DNA of 64,000 nucleotides from assembly GCF_963662255.1 (NCBI RefSeq), contig NC_085072.1, positions 3,993,001 through 4,057,000 on the forward strand, given 5' to 3'. Positions 58,257 through 64,000 of this stretch are shown here, one piece after another. A program made the translations under genes and the position numbers. The notes beneath the pieces were generated by a model that was given only the letters and a program-made list of their open reading frames with translations, was not told where the DNA came from and did not search any database. Source of the DNA: Cinclus cinclus (Eukaryota > Chordata > Aves > Passeriformes > Cinclidae). How positions within the stretch are numbered: position 1 is the stretch's first letter; every line of letters begins with the position of its first letter.

Positions 58257-59299
58257 GAATGTGCAGGGCTGTGATGCTGCTCTGGTGAGTCTGAATTCCC
58301 AAGGGGAGTGATCCCCTTGTTTGTCAGCTCGGGATGGTGTCAGCAGCCCGGGGACACTCGGGCACAGAGTTTTGTCCACACCAGAGACTTTGGCGCTGCC
58401 GGGGTGATGGGCAGCCCCAAAATCAGCCCCCCCCACACTCCCCACCCCAAACACAAGGGTTGGAATTTGCTGTATAAAGCCCAAAACCCACACGGTGCAG
58501 AGCAGACTATAAAGCCAAGTGCTCTGTCTCTGTCCTGGAGCAGTGGGAATGCTGCAGGGACAACGTTTTCTGGGAATAAAAGCAAAACAAAACAAAACAG
58601 AAACAACAACAACAACAAAAAAAGGCCTGTGAAGATGCAGGAAAAGGGAATGAAGGTCGGGCCAGAGCAGGGCAGGGTCCTGGGGCCCCAGGCACGCTCT
58701 GGAGCTCTCAGCCCCTTCCTGACACGCTCCATTTATTTGATTATTACCAAAGGAAGGACAAGTGAGAAAGGAAGGAGGAATTATGTCTTATTAATGCAGA
58801 CTCGCTAAATTACAGCCTGTACAAGCAGGGACAAAGTAGTGCGCTAAAATAAAACCCTGGCTCTGAAAGATCCCCAAAGCAGAGGCATTAAAAATTAAAA
58901 AAAAAAAAAAAAAACAAACACAAGAAATGCCTTTTAACTGCTGGGCGCTCCTTGATTTAACAGGGACCATCCAACCCCCTGCCTGCTGCTGCCTCGTGGA
59001 GTTGTGGGGAGCACCTGAGCGAGAAACAATTATTTTAGGGAATTAAAAAAAAAAAAATAAATAAAAAAGGAGTTTGGGGGTGGGGAGGAATGAACAGCTC
59101 CTTGATGCCCCAGCTTGTGAGGAGCTCCTGCTAATGGTGGCTGCAGCTCGGGGCACGTTCCCTCTGTGGCACAGGGGACACGCCGGGCTCTGTGCCATGC
59201 CAGGCCAGCCCAGGACATGTCCCCTGCCCACAGGAGATGCCACCACCTCACCTTGTCACACGAGGGGGTGGCCGAGGCCAGCGAGAGGCTGCTCAGGGA

Positions 59300-59570
59300 G
59301 GGTGTTAAAAGTACGTGGTTTATTATTGGCTTTTTGCAAATGTTAAAATGAATGCTGTATGTATAACGTTGGAAAAGTTTGCTGCATGAATACAGTTTCT
59401 TTTAGTTCTGCTATTAAGAAAACTTAGAAATGGTGGCGTGAAAAATGTATTTTTCTTGCACTACGACATGGTGATGTAAAAAGCTTTTGTTCATGTAACT
59501 AACTCAGAGAATATTTAAAAAAAATAATAATAATCAGGAAATTCTTCACATTCTTGCATTACTGGACACC
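59300..59570 (-). other. Possible 3' UTR end of an unseen minus-strand gene, or conserved element
   Basis: An AT-rich, non-repetitive block with minus-strand AATAATAAACC near 59320, resembling a terminal 3' UTR. By human synteny GRM4 would be the next minus-strand gene, but no GRM4 coding exon is found up to 64000. The link is therefore only a hypothesis. Confidence 0.25.
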
Positions 59571-60629
59571 AGAACCTCAGGGAAGGAATTTATTGATCTT
59601 CTGTTACCAGGGAGTACCAACAGGAGGGAGCCACAAGGAGAAATAGAAAACAAAAAAATGTTGATTTACAGGTGGGGGGGGAGGGATGATTTTGAATAAT
59701 GCATGAAGATCTATGAATATGCAACAGGTTGATGCATTTAAGGAAGTATTTCTGGGTTTGTGCTCCTGGTTGAAGGTCAAGCACCCAGCCACATAACCTT
59801 TTGCTTTATTATTTGTCTCTTATGGTCTTCTAGTAAATCTTTTTAAGTTTGCCAGGAAAATGAACCTTGTTTTTCACAGAGGGGACAGTGGCCTTCTCTT
59901 CTCCATGCGTCCAAACCCTGGGGACCCCACGGACAAAGAGAGGAGCATCTTCCCCTCACCCCCTCTCCTTGCACCACTCCAAGCCACAGGTGACCCCTCT
60001 GTGCTCTCAGGGCCTCCTCTGGCTTCAAGGAGCCAAACCCTGGAGCTGCCAGAGGTTTATCAGGATTCTCACTAAATCCAGAGAAAAAAGCCACTCCTGG
60101 AATTTCCCGTGCTTTGCTCACAGACCCAGAGCAGGGATTTGCCCCCCAGTGCATCCTCAGGCAAGGCCAGGCCAAAGCTGAGTATTTCTATCTCCATCCC
60201 AGCTGGAATTACAGTGTGGTGAAGAGGTGGGAGGGCCCCAGTCAGTAAGGAGGGTTTTTCCACACAAAATTCCTCCCCAGCCTTGGAAGAGGAACTTCAA
60301 ACCCCACAGAGGCAGGAATATTCAAAGCAGGGGATGGCTCTGCTGCTGCACGGGACCTTCTCTGCAGGAATTAAAGGAGAACCTGGCTTTCATTCACACC
60401 ACTCCAAAGCCCCTCAGGTGCAAGACCTTCAAGGGATGTGGCTTCCCCAACCCTCCTGGAGTTGTGCCCTCTCCAAGGGAGCCGTGGCTCCGTGAGCTTC
60501 AGGAGATGTGCTTTGAGTGCTGCTTCTTGCACCTTGCTTATCATGAGAGGGACCGGAGAATTAAATAAAATAAATAAATAAATAACATGAAAATAAATAC
60601 AGAAGCAACTTTGGCATGGAAGGCAGAGC

Positions 60630-60800
60630 AAGCCTGATCTTTTGCTTGACTTGCTCTGGAAATTGCTTCTCCACTGCCCGTTTATGCACATTAATTGAAC
60701 GTCTGGCCTGGCTGTGCGTCTGTTTAAGCCCTCAATCAATCCCCTCCTGGACAAGTGTGAGATCAATAGGGTGGTAATTTAATAAAGGACATTTTCAGTT
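60630..60800. promoter_or_regulatory. Candidate conserved noncoding block
   Basis: Contains CACATTAATTGAACG, CAATCAATCCCC and GGTAATTTAATAAAGG in unique sequence. Regulatory role is inferred only from motif composition. Confidence 0.22.
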
Positions 60801-63800
60801 GGCTCTTAAAAGCCACGGACGGGATTTAATTATTCCCTAATTTTTTAGAAGGAGCGGTGGCAGAAGGAAACAGTGGGAGAAAGGGACCCAGGCTCTCCCC
60901 TCCAGCAGCAGAATTCCAGATGAGGCTGTGCTGAACTCCTCGGCTCTCCTGGCTATTCCTCATCCTCCCTGAGACGTGGCACGTGTGACAAACACAACAG
61001 CCCTGCTGTGACCCTGCCAGAGCTCCCACAGGCTGGCAGCAATTTCTAGGGGAGGATTTTTATGATCAGCAACTTCCCAGGAGCAGCTGGAGAGCTCCCA
61101 GGAGCCGGGCTCCTCTCCCTCACCAAAACAACAGCACTGCTGGGATTTGGGGGAGAACCCCCAACCATCCCCAAATTCCAGCCCTGCCCCGTGCTGGCAT
61201 TGTGAGGATCAGTCCTCCAGCATCTCCAGAGATCCCAGGGCAAGGCCAGCGCTCCCAAGTGCTGGGAATTGCCCATCCATCATCTCCCGTGGCTTTTTCC
61301 AGCGGGAGGAGCTGCAGCTCTTGGTGCCCCGGCTGCTCTGTCCCTTGCAGAGGTTTGTCCACGCTGGATGTTGGAGGAGCGGAAAAGCTCCTTTGGATTC
61401 CTGGAGCGTGTGCAGCGGTGCTTTGCCAGGCAGGAATTAACATCCTCCTCCTCCAGCCCTTGCATCTGTGCTGCTGTTCCAGCCCGGAGCCGCTCCCTGC
61501 TGCCCCGGGGTGCGTGTCACTCCTGCTCCAGCACTGCTGTCCCTCGCAGCCCTGCGCGGCTCAGCGGTGCCAGCGCTGGCACGGCCGCACTGCCCTCCCC
61601 AGCCTCCAGCTCCACCCTGGCTGGGTTAATTTGCTGTAATCGCTCTCTTCGCAGCCGTCCTCTCTAAACCCTTTATTTTCCCCAGGCTGCAGCTCCCTCC
61701 TTTTGCTGCCTCTCCATTTCCTCCCTGTGATTCTTTGCCCGGAGCCCTCTGAATTCCAGAGGTTTAAGCGGGGCGGGGATCATGTGCCTGTGCTGTGCAC
61801 AGGGACACAGGGTTAGGATTTTGTCCCAGGGCTTCCTTTCCCGGCTAATTCACCCCACTCGGCCCATGCAGCAGCACCCAATCGTTTTCTCAGGACTTTT
61901 AAATCGCGTCCTCATTAATCTGATTAACGTTCTCCAGACTTCACACACCTCAGCTCCTGCCACAGCCAGGTCTGTGCTCAATGCAGAGAATTCCTGCCAC
62001 CACAGCATTCCCAAAGCTGTCCCTGGAGAGAGGCTCTGGCTGGACACTCTCCCTGAGCAGCAGCCACACAGGAGAGGAACTGGAGGAGCCCAAACCTATA
62101 AATAAAAGCCATGAATTAAACAAGACTCCTGCTGTTTAAAAGGGTCAAACGAATCCTCGGTCACTTAGAAATACCAGCTACTCCCACAGACTCAAAGGGG
62201 GAATAACACTAAGTGTTTGTCATCACTTGTTGTTTATTGAGTGGCATTTTGAAGGCACAAAACTCACCCTGCTGTGAGTGTGGAAGCTCCAGCCCACGCT
62301 GAAAAACACCAACCTCCCCTGAAAAAAGGCAGGTGACAGCTGTCCCAGTTTTAAAACTGGGCAGGAATTTTCCCAGAGAGAGGTTAATTTGGCATCCTTT
62401 GGCAGAGCCAGGATCCCAGCCCAGCCTCCTGCCTTCCCAGGATAGGGATAACGAGGGATAGGGAAAAGAGGCTGGGATAACAAGCCCAAGGACAACAGGG
62501 ACCCTGCTTCATTTAGTGCTTAATGAACCTGGCCGTGGTTCCCAAATTCCAGGTGTTCCTCTCAAACCTTTCCAACTCCCTAATTTTCCTCCAGTTGCTC
62601 ACCTCAACTTCATGGCTCAGTGCAATGCAGGTAGAGCTGGGAAGGCCAGAGCCAGCCCCTCTAACTCCCCAAAATCCAATGGTTTGTCCTGTCAGGAGTG
62701 TGGAACAAACAGAGAGTGAGGGATCAGAGAAGCTTTCCTGCCCCGCTGCAATTGCTGCCAATCAGGGGCAGATTTTTCATTTCCAGGATAGGGGGGGAAA
62801 GGACCCAATTCAAGCTCCTGACACCCAAGGCTCTCCCCTCCCCATCCTGCTGGGACAAAACAACTTCATAGAATCCCAGAAGCACAGAATGGTTTGTGTT
62901 GGAAAGCACCCTAAAGATCACCTCATTCCAGTGCCCTGCTGTGGGCAAGGAAACTTCCACAACTCCAGGGAACCTCCCACACCTCCATCCAGTTCCTCAG
63001 TGGAGAATGAAGCCATCAAAGCTGGAGCTGCACTCCCAGCCTGGCATTCCTGGCACAGGAAACTCCTCCAGGTGATGCTGAGCCTTTGCCAGTGGAGCTG
63101 GGTGCTCCTGGCAGTGCCTCCCTCTGGGCACCATCACCACCACCAGCTCGGTATTTTAACGTGAGCAGGTCTGGATAACAAAGGGAAGCTCCTGATCTTC
63201 ACCTCATCGGGCTGTTCTGTCCCTGTCACTCGCTGAGTAGCACAAATTTACTTACAGCTCTCAGGTTTTCTTAATTCCTGCTGCCCCTAATTGGCCCCAC
63301 TGTTAATACCAGCTCATAGCCTCTGCTTCTCTGAGGCTCCTGTTCCCCTCCTGCAGCAGCCACCACCTCCTTCCCCTCCTCCTTCCCCAAACATCCAAGA
63401 GCTGAAGATCTGCAGAAGTTGAGGCTCCCAGAACTGAATCTGCCATTAATAACAGCAAAGGCACCACAAGATATTCACCCCCAAATCATTCTGGAGCCTT
63501 GGGATGCACTGAGGGATGTGCTCTAGGCCTCCGGGGCTTTTCCTTAATTTTTAAAAGAATAAATATGCTGGACAAGTGGGTGAAATCAGGAATTAAGCCT
63601 GGAAAATCCTTGCCTGGGCTTTATAAATGCTCCCAACCGCTGAGCTTGCCCAGGTGAGAGCCCCCAGGATGTTGTGGCTCTGGAGGTTGCCAGGATCCAG
63701 CGTTGGGATCCAGCACCTCTTCCCCTGCCAGGGCACCAGCCCAGCCTGGCAGATGCTCTGAGCACAAACCCTCAGGCACACGGAGCCTCTCCAGTCCCAG

Positions 63801-64000
63801 GCTCCCAAAAAGACCTTCAGAGTGAGCAGCACTGTCAACAAATGTATTTAAATTAATAAAAAGAATAAAAGCCCCAACCCAAACCCAAACCTGATGTGCT
63901 TTTAAATCAGAAAATAAATTAATCGCACGGGAGACAGAGGAGAGAATTATTAAAATCTACATAGCCTTACACGTTTTCCTCCCAAAATGAGGAGGTTGGA
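60801..64000. other. Intergenic to window end
   Basis: No coding exon is supported. One minus-oriented CR1 fragment (62868-62985) is present; the rest is unique sequence with AT-rich ends. I looked for the GRM4 C-terminal coding sequence on the minus strand and did not see it. Confidence 0.5.
62868..62985 (-). mobile_element. CR1 LINE fragment, minus orientation
   Basis: CATAGAATCCCAGAA, AATGGTTTGTGTTGGAAAGC, AAGATCACCTCATTCCAGTG and CTGTGGGCAAGG follow the reverse-oriented CR1 3' sequence. Confidence 0.88.

Noticed and set aside
59842..64000. GRM4 C-terminal coding exons on the minus strand
   Set aside because: I searched by eye for the conserved mGluR4 tail and for the large 7TM exon (which would be a long open frame). 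Neither is present.

Overview
This window is vertebrate nuclear DNA, almost certainly from a bird. Three things point there: a complete five-exon RH2 (green) cone opsin, a gene mammals have lost; dispersed fragments whose ends match the 3' part of CR1 LINEs; and short introns with GC-rich, minisatellite-rich intergenic DNA typical of avian microchromosomes. The order LEMD2 - MLN - RH2 fits the segment equivalent to human 6p21.3 (LEMD2-MLN-GRM4) with RH2 still in place. No order or species can be assigned from the sequence alone.

Layout. Positions 305-11785 (minus strand) hold LEMD2, an inner-nuclear-membrane LEM-domain protein. I rebuilt all nine coding exons; their phases agree and give a 723-residue protein. 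Its 5' end sits in a CpG island with repeated YY1-like sites. Positions 16595-22057 (minus strand) hold MLN, the motilin precursor: a TATA-box promoter, a noncoding first exon and four coding exons giving 114 residues. Positions 32762-36002 (plus strand) hold RH2; its exon sizes are those of the visual opsin family, the protein has 355 residues, and a polyadenylation signal lies at 36819.

From 36845 to the end (27 kb) I find no convincing protein-coding exon. This part holds many minisatellites: a 1-kb CCCCAGTT array, a 12-nt array, a 27/33-nt array and a pyrimidine-rich array. It also holds a few AT-rich islands that look like conserved noncoding elements, and a possible 3' UTR end on the minus strand near 59.3 kb. 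GRM4 is expected next in this direction, but its large 7TM exon is not present.

The genes do not form a pathway: nuclear envelope repair, a gut hormone and colour vision. They are neighbours by ancient synteny. The most interesting observations are a strongly enlarged, tryptophan-punctuated repeat region in LEMD2, a partial tandem duplication of a LEMD2 exon with its donor site, a motilin peptide one residue longer than the human one, a Cys at opsin site 85, and a compact cluster of MEF2, POU, homeodomain and nuclear-receptor motifs near 58 kb. I found no evidence of a wholly new biological system.
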